64,000 nt of DNA from Streptomyces sp. B93 (lineage in GTDB: Bacteria; Actinomycetota; Actinomycetes; Streptomycetales; Streptomycetaceae), in assembly GCF_018070565.1 (NCBI RefSeq), contig NZ_JAGPXL010000014.1, positions 1 to 64,000 of the forward strand. Direction: 5' to 3'. Shown here piece by piece: positions 1 to 9,195 of this stretch. The position numbers and the translations under genes were made by a program. The notes below the pieces were generated by a model, which had not been told where the DNA came from, did not search any database, and saw only the letters and a program-made list of their open reading frames with translations. Position 1 is the stretch's first letter; every line of letters begins with the position of its first letter.

Positions 1-725
1 GTCCCGGCTGTGCCGCCGCTCCCGGCACCCGCGACTTCCCGGTCACCACCCGCATCCGCGGCGGCCCCGACACCTACCAGGCCGGGGGCGGCTTCGGCAG
101 CTGGGTGATCGACCTCACGAACACCACCGCCCGCCCCTGCACCGGCATCCACCCCGTCGTCGTACTCGTCGACGAACGACGGAAGTTGACGCCCGAGCAG
201 TCCCGGCTGGAGTTCTACGACGGTGCCGGGCCGCGCCCGCGTCCCGTGCGGTGGGAGGCGACCGACCAGGACGAGCTGGTCGGCGCCTTCGACGACGGCT
301 TCCCGGGGTTCACGGTGGCGCCCGGCCGTACCGTCTCCGTGCGGGTGCGGCTGGCGATCACCTCCGACGCCGTACGCAACGAGGTCACCGCCAACGCGGC
401 CGTCGTCCAGCGGCGGGGCGACGACGGTGACTGGGTCGGGCAGTCCGACGACTACCGCTTCACCATCGCCGCCGACCGGGACCCGCCCACGGACCCGGAC
501 CCGGAGAGGGAGACGGCGGACGGGGACCCGGAGCCGGAAACCGGTACCGGGACCAGTACCGGTACCGGGACCAGTACGACGAACCCCGCCACACCCCGCG
601 AGGACCGCCTCCCCGCCGTCGAGGAACTCGCGGCCACCGGCACCCCCACCCTGCCCGCCGCCCTCGCCGCCGCCCTGCTCCTGACCGGTGCCGTCGCGCT
701 GTTCCTGGTCCGCGGGCGGCGGTGA
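1..725 (+). CDS. LAxTG sortase-anchored surface protein (5' truncated)
   Basis: The reading frame is already open at base 3, so the start lies before the window. The visible part is an extracellular domain without a family I recognise, then an Asp/Glu/Pro/Thr/Gly-rich linker (about bases 480-600), and a classic sorting signal at the C-terminus: LAATG, a hydrophobic stretch of about 20 residues, and a basic tail ending RGRR. LAxTG is the pentapeptide used by Streptomyces class E-type sortases, so the protein is probably covalently attached to peptidoglycan. A sortase gene lies 1.6 kb downstream (2291). The linker DNA carries short GGTACC-like repeats (540-580). Function beyond surface attachment is unknown. 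Confidence 0.8.
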   Translation, partial: PGCAAAPGTRDFPVTTRIRGGPDTYQAGGGFGSWVIDLTNTTARPCTGIHPVVVLVDERRKLTPEQSRLEFYDGAGPRPRPVRWEATDQDELVGAFDDGFPGFTVAPGRTVSVRVRLAITSDAVRNEVTANAAVVQRRGDDGDWVGQSDDYRFTIAADRDPPTDPDPERETADGDPEPETGTGTSTGTGTSTTNPATPREDRLPAVEELAATGTPTLPAALAAALLLTGAVALFLVRGRR

Positions 726-827
726 CGGGCGGAAGCCGAGGCGAGCACCCGTTCCCACAAGATCGGTCGTTGCCTAGGCTGGCCCCACGTAGCACCGCGT
801 ACTGGCGTACGGCAGGAGATTCCGCAC

Positions 828-1607
828 ATGGCAGACCGCAAGCCCATCGATTCATGGCTCACCGACATGGACGGTGTGCTGATCCACGAGGGCGTACCGA
901 TCCCCGGCGCCGACGCCTTCCTGAAGAAGCTGCGGGACTCGGACAAGCCCTTCCTCGTCCTCACCAACAACTCCATCTACACCCCGCGCGACCTGCACGC
1001 CCGGCTGCGCCGCATGGGCCTGGACGTGCCGATCGAGAACATCTGGACGTCCGCGCTGGCCACCGCCAAGTTCCTGGACGACCAGCGCCCCGGCGGATCG
1101 GCGTACGTGATCGGCGAGGCGGGACTGACGACGGCCCTGCACGACATCGGCTACATCCTCACCGACCACGAGCCGGACTACGTCGTCCTCGGCGAGACCC
1201 GCACCTACTCCTTCGAGGCCATGACCAAGGCGGTCCGGCTGATCAACGGCGGCGCCCGCTTCATCTGCACCAACCCCGACGAGACGGGCCCCTCCACCGA
1301 GGGCCCGCTCCCGGCGACCGGCGCGGTGGCCGCGCTGATCACCAAGGCGACCGGCCGCAGGCCGTACTTCGCGGGCAAGCCCAACCCGCTGATGATGCGC
1401 ACCGGGCTGAACGCCATCGGCGCCCACTCCGAGACCAGCGCCATGATCGGCGACCGGATGGACACCGACGTACTCGCCGGGATAGAGGCGGGGATGCAGA
1501 CCTTCCTCGTGCTCACCGGCCTCACCCGGCCGGAGCAGGTGGAGGACTTCCCCTACCGCCCGTCGCAGGTCGTCGACTCGATCGCGGACCTGGTGGAGCG
1601 CGTCTAG
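828..1607 (+). CDS. HAD-superfamily IIA hydrolase (NagD-like phosphatase)
   Basis: 259 residues, the normal length for HAD subfamily IIA. Motif I is DMDGVL near residue 15, motif II is LTNNS near residue 48, the motif III lysine sits in GKPNP near residue 187, and motif IV is IGDRMDTD near residue 209. The family hydrolyses small phosphorylated metabolites such as nucleotides or sugar phosphates in the cytoplasm. The substrate cannot be read from the sequence. The start is supported by AGGAG about 8 bases upstream. It is a single gene between two cell-surface genes and has no obvious functional link to them. Confidence 0.88.
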   Translation: MADRKPIDSWLTDMDGVLIHEGVPIPGADAFLKKLRDSDKPFLVLTNNSIYTPRDLHARLRRMGLDVPIENIWTSALATAKFLDDQRPGGSAYVIGEAGLTTALHDIGYILTDHEPDYVVLGETRTYSFEAMTKAVRLINGGARFICTNPDETGPSTEGPLPATGAVAALITKATGRRPYFAGKPNPLMMRTGLNAIGAHSETSAMIGDRMDTDVLAGIEAGMQTFLVLTGLTRPEQVEDFPYRPSQVVDSIADLVERV

Positions 1608-1733
1608 CGGCCGGGCCGACGGGCCCTAAACCGCTCAGCGGTGAAAACTCACCCGTACGGACCACTCCCGCGTCCGCTGAGGATGCGGGCGCGGTCCGTG
1701 CGGGGGAGTCTCCAGGTGTCTGGAGGTTCCACG

Positions 1734-2288
1734 ATGAGTTCACTGCGACTCACTCTCTGTACCGGCGTCCTGGCGGCCGCCACCCTCACCCCCACGGCGT
1801 ACGTGCCCGGCACGGCGTACGCGGCCGACGGCGGTGTATCCGTCGAACCCGCGGCCCCCGCGCCCGGCACCGACATCGCGCTGCGCGTGACCGACTGCCC
1901 CGGCAGCACCGCCGTCGCGGCCTCGGCGGCGTTCGTCGCCGACGCCCGGCTGACCGGCTCGGGCGGCACCCTGACCGGTGAGACCCGCATCCGCACCTCG
2001 CTGGAGGCCGGCGTCTACGCCGTCAAGGTGACCTGCGGCGGCGACGTCCGGCACTCGTCCGACCTCACCGTCGGCACCCCGGCCAAGGCGCCCGCCACCC
2101 CGACCGCCCACGCCTCCCCGGTCGCCCCCGTCAGCGCGGGCGGCGGCGGCACCGCCCGCCTCGCCACCGTCGACGAGAGCCGCACCGGCCCCGGCACCGC
2201 GCACACCGTGACCGGTCTGGTCCTCGCGGGCATCGCCGCCGTGGCCGTGGCGCTGCGCAGCGCCCGCCGGAGCCGCGGGACGGACTGA
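1734..2288 (+). CDS. Secreted protein with C-terminal membrane anchor, sortase neighbour
   Basis: 184 residues from ATG 1734, chosen over an in-frame upstream start because GGAGG precedes it and a signal peptide (cleavage after AYA, near residue 24) begins here. The mature part is a small domain with two cysteines (DCPGST and VTCGGD), then a Pro/Ala/Thr linker, a hydrophobic segment (GLVLAGIAAVAVAL) and a basic tail. This is the layout of a sorting substrate, but no LPxTG or LAxTG pentapeptide is visible before the hydrophobic segment. The stop is 2 bases from the sortase start, so the two are almost certainly co-translated. Function unknown. Confidence 0.75.
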   Translation: MSSLRLTLCTGVLAAATLTPTAYVPGTAYAADGGVSVEPAAPAPGTDIALRVTDCPGSTAVAASAAFVADARLTGSGGTLTGETRIRTSLEAGVYAVKVTCGGDVRHSSDLTVGTPAKAPATPTAHASPVAPVSAGGGGTARLATVDESRTGPGTAHTVTGLVLAGIAAVAVALRSARRSRGTD

Positions 2289-2290
2289 CC

Positions 2291-2995
2291 ATGTCCCGCT
2301 ACCAGGACACCCCCGAGCCCGTGGACGCGCCGGAGGCCCCCGCCCGCCCCCGCGGCCCCGGCCGGGTCGTGACCGGCGTCGTCTGGGCCGTGCTGCTGCT
2401 CGGCCTGTGGCTGTGGGGCCGTGAGGTCACCGATGTACGGCACGGGATATCCGCGCCGGCCACCGGCGACATGGCGGCGGCCGGGCGGCCCCCGACCACC
2501 CCGCTGCCGCCCGCCGCCGAACCGTTGCGGGCGGCGCTGCCGCAGCGCCTCGACATCCCCTACCTGGACGTCCGGGCACCGGTCGTGGCCCGCGGCCTGG
2601 ACCAGCGCGGCGCCATCGACCCCCCGCCCTACGACCGTCCCGGCGTCGTCGGCTGGTACGCCGCGGGCGTCCGGCCGGGCGCCGCCGGAACCGCCCTGAT
2701 GGTGGGCCACGTCGACACCGAGACCCGCCCCGCCGTCTTCTACAAGCTGAGCGCGCTCAAGCCCGGCGAGCAGATCCGGGTGATCCGCGACGACGGCAAG
2801 GTCGCCGAGTTCACCATCGAGGACGTCCAGGTCCTCACCCGCGACCGCTTCGACGCCCGCCAGGCCTACGGGCCACGGGAGTCCGGCCGTGCCGAACTCC
2901 GCCTCGTCACCTGCGGCGGCACCTTCGACCGGGCGAGCCGCAGCTACACGGCGAACGTGGTCGTCTCGGCGTACCTGACGGGCACGGGCCTGTGA
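2291..2995 (+). CDS. Class F sortase
   Basis: 234 residues: an N-terminal cytoplasmic tail, one membrane segment (VVTGVVWAVLLLGLWLWG, about residues 27-44), a proline-rich linker, and a sortase barrel. Catalytic signatures are visible: the histidine in MVGHVDT (about residue 140), the cysteine in LVTCGG (about residue 210) and an arginine near the C-terminus. Actinobacterial class F sortases are membrane transpeptidases whose substrates are mostly unknown. It directly follows the membrane-anchored protein ending at 2288, its likely partner. The LAxTG protein at the left edge is a second candidate substrate. Confidence 0.88.
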   Translation: MSRYQDTPEPVDAPEAPARPRGPGRVVTGVVWAVLLLGLWLWGREVTDVRHGISAPATGDMAAAGRPPTTPLPPAAEPLRAALPQRLDIPYLDVRAPVVARGLDQRGAIDPPPYDRPGVVGWYAAGVRPGAAGTALMVGHVDTETRPAVFYKLSALKPGEQIRVIRDDGKVAEFTIEDVQVLTRDRFDARQAYGPRESGRAELRLVTCGGTFDRASRSYTANVVVSAYLTGTGL

Positions 2996-3213
2996 ACGGC
3001 ACACCGGGCACCCGCGTGTCCGGGTACCTGGCCCGGTCGGCGACCTGGAACTCCCCCGAAGGCCGCCGACCGGGCTGGTCCTCGACCGCGCGCGCACGGG
3101 CTGCGGGAGTAACCCGGCGACCTGCGCGGGAGGCGTGGATGCCACGGTGGGCGAGATACGGCCGGGGGCTGGGGCCGTCCGACACGACTGTAGAACAGTT
3201 GACCGGTCCCGGC

Positions 3214-4023
3214 CTAGGGATCAGCCTGCCCGGACTCCCGCCGCAGCGCCGCGTCGTCCGCCGTGCCCTCGACCACCGACTGGGCCACCCGCTCCAGCGG
3301 CAGCCGGTGACGGCGCGCGTACCGCCGTAACGCCGTGAACGCGTCGTCGGGCGCGGTGCCCCAGCGCTCGGCGAGCATGCCCTTGGCCTGCTCGATGCGG
3401 ACCCTGCTGGACAGGGCCTGCTCCAACTGCCCGGCGCGCGCACGGCACTGGCGGTACAGGGCGTTGTTGTGCAGCCCGAGGACGGCCCCGTCGGCGAGCG
3501 CCTGCGCCAGACGCAGCTCGGCCGTTCCCCCGATGTCCGTCCCTCTGGTGTCCGTCCCCCAGCTGTCCGCCCCCGCGGTGTCCGTCCCCGCGGTATCGGG
3601 CAGGAAGACGTTCAGCGCGCCCAGCACCCGCTCCCGGCGCCGCAACGGCACGGCGAACGTCGCCGCGACGCCGTGCCGCAGCGCCCGCCGGGTGAACCCC
3701 GGCCAGCGGGACGCCGCCCCCGCCGACCCGAGCGCCACCGGCGGCACCGGCCGCCGGGAGCGGTAACTGTCGAGGCACGGCCCCTCGTCGCGCTGGGCGG
3801 CCAGGAGTTCCAGTGCCAGCTCCTCGCGCGCCCCGCTCGCGGTCAGTGACGCCGCGCGCCCGTCGTCGATCAGCATGATCCCGGCGCCCCGCGCGGACAG
3901 CACCTCCACACACCGGTCCGCCAGCCTCCGCAACTGCCGTCCCCGGTCGAACCCTTCGGTCAGGGTGTCGGCGGCCTCGACCAACGCGGCGGCGAGCCGC
4001 AGTTCCCGGTTCGTGTCGTCCAT
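3214..4023 (-). CDS. GAF and ANTAR domain regulator
   Basis: 269 residues from ATG 4023, preceded by a GA-rich Shine-Dalgarno. An N-terminal GAF sensor domain (about residues 10-165) is followed by a C-terminal ANTAR domain (about 190-250; the sequence AKGMLAERWG is typical). ANTAR domains bind twin hexanucleotide hairpins in nascent RNA and cause antitermination. Between the domains lies a low-complexity insert of GTDT-like repeats (about residues 140-165) from a short DNA repeat at 3535-3605. No histidine kinase domain is fused, so activation is by ligand or partner. It is transcribed away from the GH6 gene and is not in an operon. Confidence 0.87.
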   Translation of the reverse strand: MDDTNRELRLAAALVEAADTLTEGFDRGRQLRRLADRCVEVLSARGAGIMLIDDGRAASLTASGAREELALELLAAQRDEGPCLDSYRSRRPVPPVALGSAGAASRWPGFTRRALRHGVAATFAVPLRRRERVLGALNVFLPDTAGTDTAGADSWGTDTRGTDIGGTAELRLAQALADGAVLGLHNNALYRQCRARAGQLEQALSSRVRIEQAKGMLAERWGTAPDDAFTALRRYARRHRLPLERVAQSVVEGTADDAALRRESGQADP

Positions 4024-4167
4024 GGACCCGTCTCTCCCTCTCACAACTCCCGAAGCTGTCATCACAAGCCGTGGACAAGCCTGCCGCCGTCCCGGCGGCC
4101 CCGACGCGGCCCAGCGCGACCTATGTCAGGATTGGGGCTTGGAACAGTGCGCCCAAGGGGGAGTTGG

Positions 4168-5196
4168 ATGTACGGCACGAGGGGGGCTGCCGGAGCGCGG
4201 GCGATCACGGCGGTGCTGGGGGCGGCGCTGCTGATCGCGGGATGCTCCTCCGGCGACGGTGACGGGGACGGCGGCGGGCCCGGCAACGGTGACGCGGGCG
4301 CGGGGATCACCCAGCAGCCCAAGGACGCCAACCCGTTCTGGGTCAACCCGGACGGCAACGCGGCCCAGCAGGTCGCCGACTACGAGAAGGCGGGCCAGGA
4401 CGCGCGGGCCGAGGAGATCCGCAAGATCGCCCAGCAGCCGACCGGCGAGTGGATCAGCCCGGACCAGCCCGAGCAGGAGGCGCGCGGCTTCACGCAGGCC
4501 GCCGCGAAGGCCGACCGCACGGCCCTGCTCGTCCTCTACAACATCCCGCACCGCGACTGCGGCCAGTACTCGGGCGGTGGCGCCGCCGACGGGGACACCT
4601 ACCGCGGCTGGATCGACGCGGTCGCCAAGGGCATCGGCGACCGTCCGGCGACGGTCGTCCTGGAACCCGACGCGGTCCTCCACCTGGTGGACGGCTGCAC
4701 CCCGGGCGAGTTCCACGAGGAGCGCTACGACCTCCTCAAGTACGCCATCGGCAAGCTGAAGTCATCGCCGTCCACCAAGGTCTACCTGGACGCGGGCAAC
4801 GCGGGCTGGGGCAACCCCGACCAGATCTTCGAGCCGCTGAAGTGGGCGGGCGTCGAGCAGGCCGACGGCTTCTCGGTGAACGTCTCCAACTTCTACTCCA
4901 CCGAGGACTCCATCGCCTACGGCAAGGAACTCTCCGCCAAGATCGGCGACAAGCCCTTCGTCATCGACACCAGCCGCAACGGCAACGGCCCCTACACCGA
5001 GGGCGACCCCGCCGAGAACTGGTGCAACCCGCCGGGCCGCGCCCTCGGCGAGACCCCGACCACCAAGACGGCCGACCCGCTCGTCGACGCCTACCTCTGG
5101 ATCAAGCGCCCGGGCGAGTCGGACGGCGAGTGCAAGGGCGGCCCGAAGGCGGGCGACTGGTGGCCGGAGTACGCGCTGAAGCTGGCGGAGGGCTGA
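4168..5196 (+). CDS. cslZ: GH6 family endoglucanase lipoprotein (CslZ-like)
   Basis: 342 residues from ATG 4168 with GGGGGAG just upstream. A signal peptide ends in lipobox LIAGC (about residues 23-27), so the enzyme is predicted to be lipid-anchored outside the membrane. Glycoside hydrolase family 6 signatures: VLEPDAV, YLDAGNAGWGNP, VIDTSRNGNG (catalytic aspartate region) and WCNPPGRALG. GH6 enzymes cleave beta-1,4-glucan by inversion. The gene sits tail to tail with glxA and cslA, an arrangement known in streptomycetes, where the enzyme is thought to trim or release the beta-glucan made at hyphal tips. A hairpin repeat (5208-5270) follows. Confidence 0.9.
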   Translation: MYGTRGAAGARAITAVLGAALLIAGCSSGDGDGDGGGPGNGDAGAGITQQPKDANPFWVNPDGNAAQQVADYEKAGQDARAEEIRKIAQQPTGEWISPDQPEQEARGFTQAAAKADRTALLVLYNIPHRDCGQYSGGGAADGDTYRGWIDAVAKGIGDRPATVVLEPDAVLHLVDGCTPGEFHEERYDLLKYAIGKLKSSPSTKVYLDAGNAGWGNPDQIFEPLKWAGVEQADGFSVNVSNFYSTEDSIAYGKELSAKIGDKPFVIDTSRNGNGPYTEGDPAENWCNPPGRALGETPTTKTADPLVDAYLWIKRPGESDGECKGGPKAGDWWPEYALKLAEG

Positions 5197-5207
5197 ACGC
5201 CCTCATA

Positions 5208-5270
5208 GGGGCGCGGGGCTGTGCCTGATATGCGGCTCCGCCGCGTGGGCGCGACCAGCCCCCCGCGCCC
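5208..5270. repeat. Streptomyces intergenic palindromic repeat, likely bidirectional terminator
   Basis: Outer arms GGGCGCGGGGCT and AGCCCCCCGCGCCC enclose an inner hairpin GCGGC-TCC-GCCGC (5232-5244). It lies between the convergent ends of the GH6 gene (5196) and glxA (5288), as expected for a shared terminator. Related words (CTGGTCGCGC, CCGCGCCCCT) recur at 60165-60206, which marks a dispersed family. Confidence 0.7.
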
Positions 5271-5287
5271 GCACACACCACACAACC

Positions 5288-7225
5288 CTAAGGAACCCGA
5301 ACCCACCGCGCCTCACTGGGCGTCCCCTGCCCGTCGGCGACGAACAGCATGTACCACCCACCCTGCACCAGGTTCCGGTTCTTCGGCACCGTCACGGTGA
5401 CCTCGTCCCCCGACACCTCGAAGTCCAGCGCGATGGACCGCTGGTCCACGTCCGTCACATGCGTGGACGCACTCGGCCGGATCAACCGCGCCGTCTTGAT
5501 GGCCGAGGCGTCCTTCGAGGTGAACGTCCCCGATTCGCCCCGCTCGATGGTCTCCGGCCCGCCGGAGAGAGAAGGCCGCTCCCCGCGGTACAGATACGGC
5601 GGCGTGTAGATCTCGACCCGCTGCTCGAACTTCCCCGGCTTGCTGTTCGCCTTGTCCGCGAAGAGCGAGTCGGACCCGAAGAACATCACCCGCCCGTCGG
5701 GCAGCAGGATCGACCCGGAGTGGTAGTTGCGCCCGACCAGCGGATCGGCGACGCGCTGGAACGTGTTCGTCTCCGTGTCGTAGATCCGCGCCTGGAGGAT
5801 GTTGGAGTCACCGCGCCCGCGGTAGTCCTCGGAGCCGCCGGAGACGAGGACGGTGTCGTCCGGCAGGACGGACGCCTGCGGATACCGTGTGCCCTTCTCC
5901 AGCGACGGCCCGTCCACGAACCGCGGTTCGTCGGCCTTGAGGTCCACGATCCGGGTCTTCTCACTGGACAGCGTGGACTCGCCGACCCCGCCGCCACCGA
6001 TCACCATGTACTTCTCGTCCTGCGCCGGAGGCAGCAGCACCGTGCCGGACGTCTCCATCTGGTCGGCGTCGCTGAGCCCGGGGATCTTGCGGAACTTGTT
6101 GGTCTCCACGTCCCAGACGCCGGGGTCGCGCCCCACGTCGTCCGGTCCGTAGCCCGCGTTGGAGCCCGAGTAGAAGACCTTGCCGTTCTGCATCAGGAAC
6201 AGCGCGGGATACGTCGGGAACTGACGGACCTCGTCGGTGTAGGTCCACTTCTTGGTCTCGGGGTCGTAGACCTCGTTCTTGCCCGGCACCAGCTGCCCGA
6301 TGTCGTCGAGGCCGGAGACGCTGAGGATCTTCCCGTCACTGAGCGTGGTCAGGGTGGGGTACCAGCGGGCCTCGTTCATCGGGTCGACCTTGATGTACTT
6401 CTCGGCGACCGGGTCGAACTCGTAGGCGTCGCGGATGCCCTGGAAGTCCTTCTTGTCGAGGGCGAGTTTCTCGGCCATGCCGTAGGTGTTGCGGGCGTCG
6501 GCGCCGGTGAGGCCCTGGACGCGGTAGTTGTCCTGGGTGCCGGTCTCGTACTTGGCGCCGGACTGCTGGGCCTCGACATAGATACGGCCGAGCCCGGGGT
6601 CGTTGCGCAGGAACGCGCCGGTCTCCGGGTCGAACACCTTCTCGGCGCGGGGCACCAGGACCGGGTCCTTGGAGACGAACGTCTTGCCGTTCTCCTTGCC
6701 GGTGAACTTGGTGCCCGCGGGCAGGGTGATCGGCTTGTCCGGGTTCTCGTTGTGGACGACCATCAGGCCACCGGCCTTGGTGACATCGCCCTTGAGTTTC
6801 TCGTACCGCTTGGTGCCGCCCGCGATCAGCAGATTGCCGTTGGCGAGCTGGGTGTGGCCGGTGCAGAACAGGTCGTTCGGCGTCGGGACCTTCTTGATGG
6901 TGTTCTTCACCGGGTCCCAGACCCGGGTGTCGAACTTCTTCGCGTCGAAGTTGTCCTGGTTGTTTCCGGAGCCCGCGACGAGCAGCACCTTCCCGGTGCG
7001 CAGCAGTGCCGCGTGGATGGTGTTGAGCCGGTATTCCTCGGGGAATTCGATGATTTCCCAGTGGCCGTTCTCGGCTTTGTACTCCGGTCGGTTGATCTGG
7101 TACTGGTGGTATTTCTCGGTTCCGAAGCGGTAGAGCCACGGTCCGTTCATTCCGGCCAGCGCGATCACCACCGCCGTGCCTATCGCGAGTCGACGGGCGC
7201 GGCGGCGGCCGGCACGGTCTTTCAT
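5288..7225 (-). CDS. glxA: GlxA, mononuclear copper radical oxidase (kelch/galactose-oxidase type)
   Basis: 645 residues with an N-terminal membrane or signal anchor (about residues 13-26), a kelch seven-bladed propeller and a C-terminal Ig-like DUF1929 domain. Cys121 in FCTGH is the likely Tyr-Cys cofactor cysteine, and GRNYHSGS supplies a Tyr-His copper-ligand pair. In S. lividans and S. coelicolor GlxA, with CslA, is needed for deposition of a glycan at hyphal tips and for morphogenesis. The start overlaps the cslA stop by 4 bases, indicating translational coupling with cslA upstream. Confidence 0.93.
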   Translation of the reverse strand: MKDRAGRRRARRLAIGTAVVIALAGMNGPWLYRFGTEKYHQYQINRPEYKAENGHWEIIEFPEEYRLNTIHAALLRTGKVLLVAGSGNNQDNFDAKKFDTRVWDPVKNTIKKVPTPNDLFCTGHTQLANGNLLIAGGTKRYEKLKGDVTKAGGLMVVHNENPDKPITLPAGTKFTGKENGKTFVSKDPVLVPRAEKVFDPETGAFLRNDPGLGRIYVEAQQSGAKYETGTQDNYRVQGLTGADARNTYGMAEKLALDKKDFQGIRDAYEFDPVAEKYIKVDPMNEARWYPTLTTLSDGKILSVSGLDDIGQLVPGKNEVYDPETKKWTYTDEVRQFPTYPALFLMQNGKVFYSGSNAGYGPDDVGRDPGVWDVETNKFRKIPGLSDADQMETSGTVLLPPAQDEKYMVIGGGGVGESTLSSEKTRIVDLKADEPRFVDGPSLEKGTRYPQASVLPDDTVLVSGGSEDYRGRGDSNILQARIYDTETNTFQRVADPLVGRNYHSGSILLPDGRVMFFGSDSLFADKANSKPGKFEQRVEIYTPPYLYRGERPSLSGGPETIERGESGTFTSKDASAIKTARLIRPSASTHVTDVDQRSIALDFEVSGDEVTVTVPKNRNLVQGGWYMLFVADGQGTPSEARWVRVP

Positions 7226-9195
7226 TCCTTACGTCCCCCAAGTCCACCCAGGGCGATTTGCATGGTCTGGTCACTTCCCCCGTCGGCCCCGCCGCCGTTG
7301 CCGTCGGCCCACTGGGGCCGCTGCTGCGGGGTGTGGGCCGGATACGGCTGCGCGTCCCGCGGTTCCGGTGCCGCCGCCGGGGCGGCGTGTGCTGCGGGCC
7401 GCCTGGTCAGCTTCCGCAGCGCGTGCCGCCAGGCGAAGATCGGCGACGCGGTGATCAGCAGGGCGAAGGACGCCCAGATGATCATCGCGGGGTGCGAGTG
7501 GCCGAAGACGAACCCGGCGGCGATGGAGCCACCGAAGATCAGGATGAAGTACCAGTGGTACCGGAAGGTACCGAACCAGGTGTCGGGGCTGGCCGAGTCG
7601 CCCTTGGGGGTGACGACGAACTTGCTCTTGCGGCGCAGCATCGAGTCGATCAGCGCCTTGGCGTACAGCGGCGCCGACAGCGCGGACATCACCATGCCCG
7701 CCACACCGCCGGAGCCCTCCGGCTCGTGCGGGGAGACGTTGTGGCGGCGGTTCCAGACGTAGAGGCCGATCTGGAGGGCGGAGGCGTTGCCGTAGAGCAT
7801 CAGCCACACGGCCGGGTCGATGCTCACACCCGAGGCGCCGAGCCCGAGGAACAGCACACAGCTCAGCGCCGCGAGAATCCAGTTGAGGGCCGACATCGGG
7901 TAGAAGATGATCATCATCGTGTAGTTGAAGAGCTTGCTCGGCGGCAGCGAGTACCAGCCCTTCCAGTACTGCTTGAGGATCGTCTCGTACGTCCCCCGCG
8001 ACCAGCGCATCTGCTGGGTGAAGAAGTCCGTCCAGGCGTTGGGGCCCTCACCGACGGCGAGCACGTCCGGGGTGTACACCGAGCGCCACTTGCGGCCCGT
8101 CGCCGGGTTCTTGGCGCGGTGCATCTCGAAGCCGGTCGCCATGTCCTCGGTGATCGAGTCGTACAGCCCGCCGATCTGCTTGAGCGCCTTGATGCGCACC
8201 GCGTTGGAGGTGCCGACGAACATGGGGGAGCCGTACTTGTTGCCCGCGCGCTGGATCAGCGCGTGGAAGAGGAACTGCTGTGACTCGGCGGCCTTGGTGA
8301 CGAAGTTGTCGTAGTTGCCGTACACCTGCGGGCCGATGACGAAGCCGACGTCCGGGTCGCGGAAGAAGCCGAGCATCCGCTCCAGGTAGTTGGGCAGCGG
8401 CACGTGGTCGGTGTCGACGGAGGCGAAGAAGTCGTAGTCGTCGCCATGCGCGTCGAGCCAGGCGTTGTAGTTGCCGTGCTTGGTCTTGGCGCGGTGCGGG
8501 CCCTTGGCCTGGTTCCAGCGGGCGACGCCCTTGCGGGAGAAGTGGTGCACGCCGAGGCGGGCGCAGACCTCCTTGACCGCCGGGTCGTCGCCCTCGTCGA
8601 GCAGCCATACGTGCATCAGGCCCCGGTGGCGGATGCGTACGGCCGCCTCCAGGGTCTTCGTCACCATCTCCAGCGGCTCCTTGCCGGGCACGAAGGAGGT
8701 GAGGAAGGCGACGCGGGTGCCGGTCTCGGGCACCACCGGGACCGGGTCGCGGGCGACCAGCGTGGCGTGCGCGTTCGACAGCACGTTCATACAGCGGAAG
8801 AACTCGATCAGACCGATCGAGACCAGCATCACGATGTCGAGCGTGGGCAGGAAGTCGTACTCGACGTAGTCGCGCTCGGTCCAGTGCGAGGGCTGGAGCA
8901 GCCAGGCGAGCAGGACCAGTGACAGCAGCGGTGCGGCGGCCAGCATCAGGGCGACCCGTATCCGGTGCGGCTCCTGGGAGATCAGGGAGCGGTACTGCAC
9001 CTTGTACGGCTTGTTCGGATCGGGCTGGGTGAGGGGACCCGCCAGGCGGCTGTAGTGCTCGTAGTCGTATCTCGGCAGCGTCTTCTTGATGCGGCGGAAC
9101 GTGCCCGTCGTGCTCATCCGGTGCCCGTCCACCCTGAGCTGGGTGGTCTGTGACGGGTCGTGGTTCCGCCCGGCGCCCGTCGGCGTCGACGTCAT
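7222..9195 (-). CDS. cslA: CslA, cellulose synthase-like family 2 glycosyltransferase
   Basis: 657 residues. Paired membrane segments at about 80-125 precede the cytosolic GT2 domain, which shows the processive-synthase signature: a D in the VWLLDEG region, DxD in VDTDHVP, TED in SITEDMATG and QQMRW (Q-x-x-R-W). Several membrane helices follow, and then an Ala/Pro/Gln-rich tail. The enzyme polymerises a beta-glucan (cellulose-like, possibly containing GlcNAc) from UDP-sugar and exports it at hyphal tips. First gene of the cslA-glxA operon, with the GH6 gene convergent beyond it. No PilZ domain is evident. Confidence 0.93.
   Translation of the reverse strand: MTSTPTGAGRNHDPSQTTQLRVDGHRMSTTGTFRRIKKTLPRYDYEHYSRLAGPLTQPDPNKPYKVQYRSLISQEPHRIRVALMLAAAPLLSLVLLAWLLQPSHWTERDYVEYDFLPTLDIVMLVSIGLIEFFRCMNVLSNAHATLVARDPVPVVPETGTRVAFLTSFVPGKEPLEMVTKTLEAAVRIRHRGLMHVWLLDEGDDPAVKEVCARLGVHHFSRKGVARWNQAKGPHRAKTKHGNYNAWLDAHGDDYDFFASVDTDHVPLPNYLERMLGFFRDPDVGFVIGPQVYGNYDNFVTKAAESQQFLFHALIQRAGNKYGSPMFVGTSNAVRIKALKQIGGLYDSITEDMATGFEMHRAKNPATGRKWRSVYTPDVLAVGEGPNAWTDFFTQQMRWSRGTYETILKQYWKGWYSLPPSKLFNYTMMIIFYPMSALNWILAALSCVLFLGLGASGVSIDPAVWLMLYGNASALQIGLYVWNRRHNVSPHEPEGSGGVAGMVMSALSAPLYAKALIDSMLRRKSKFVVTPKGDSASPDTWFGTFRYHWYFILIFGGSIAAGFVFGHSHPAMIIWASFALLITASPIFAWRHALRKLTRRPAAHAAPAAAPEPRDAQPYPAHTPQQRPQWADGNGGGADGGSDQTMQIALGGLGGRKE

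Noticed and set aside
5459..7762. 767-codon open frame on the plus strand over glxA and cslA
   Set aside because: It is antisense to two strongly supported genes, has no domain and arises from high GC in the third codon position.
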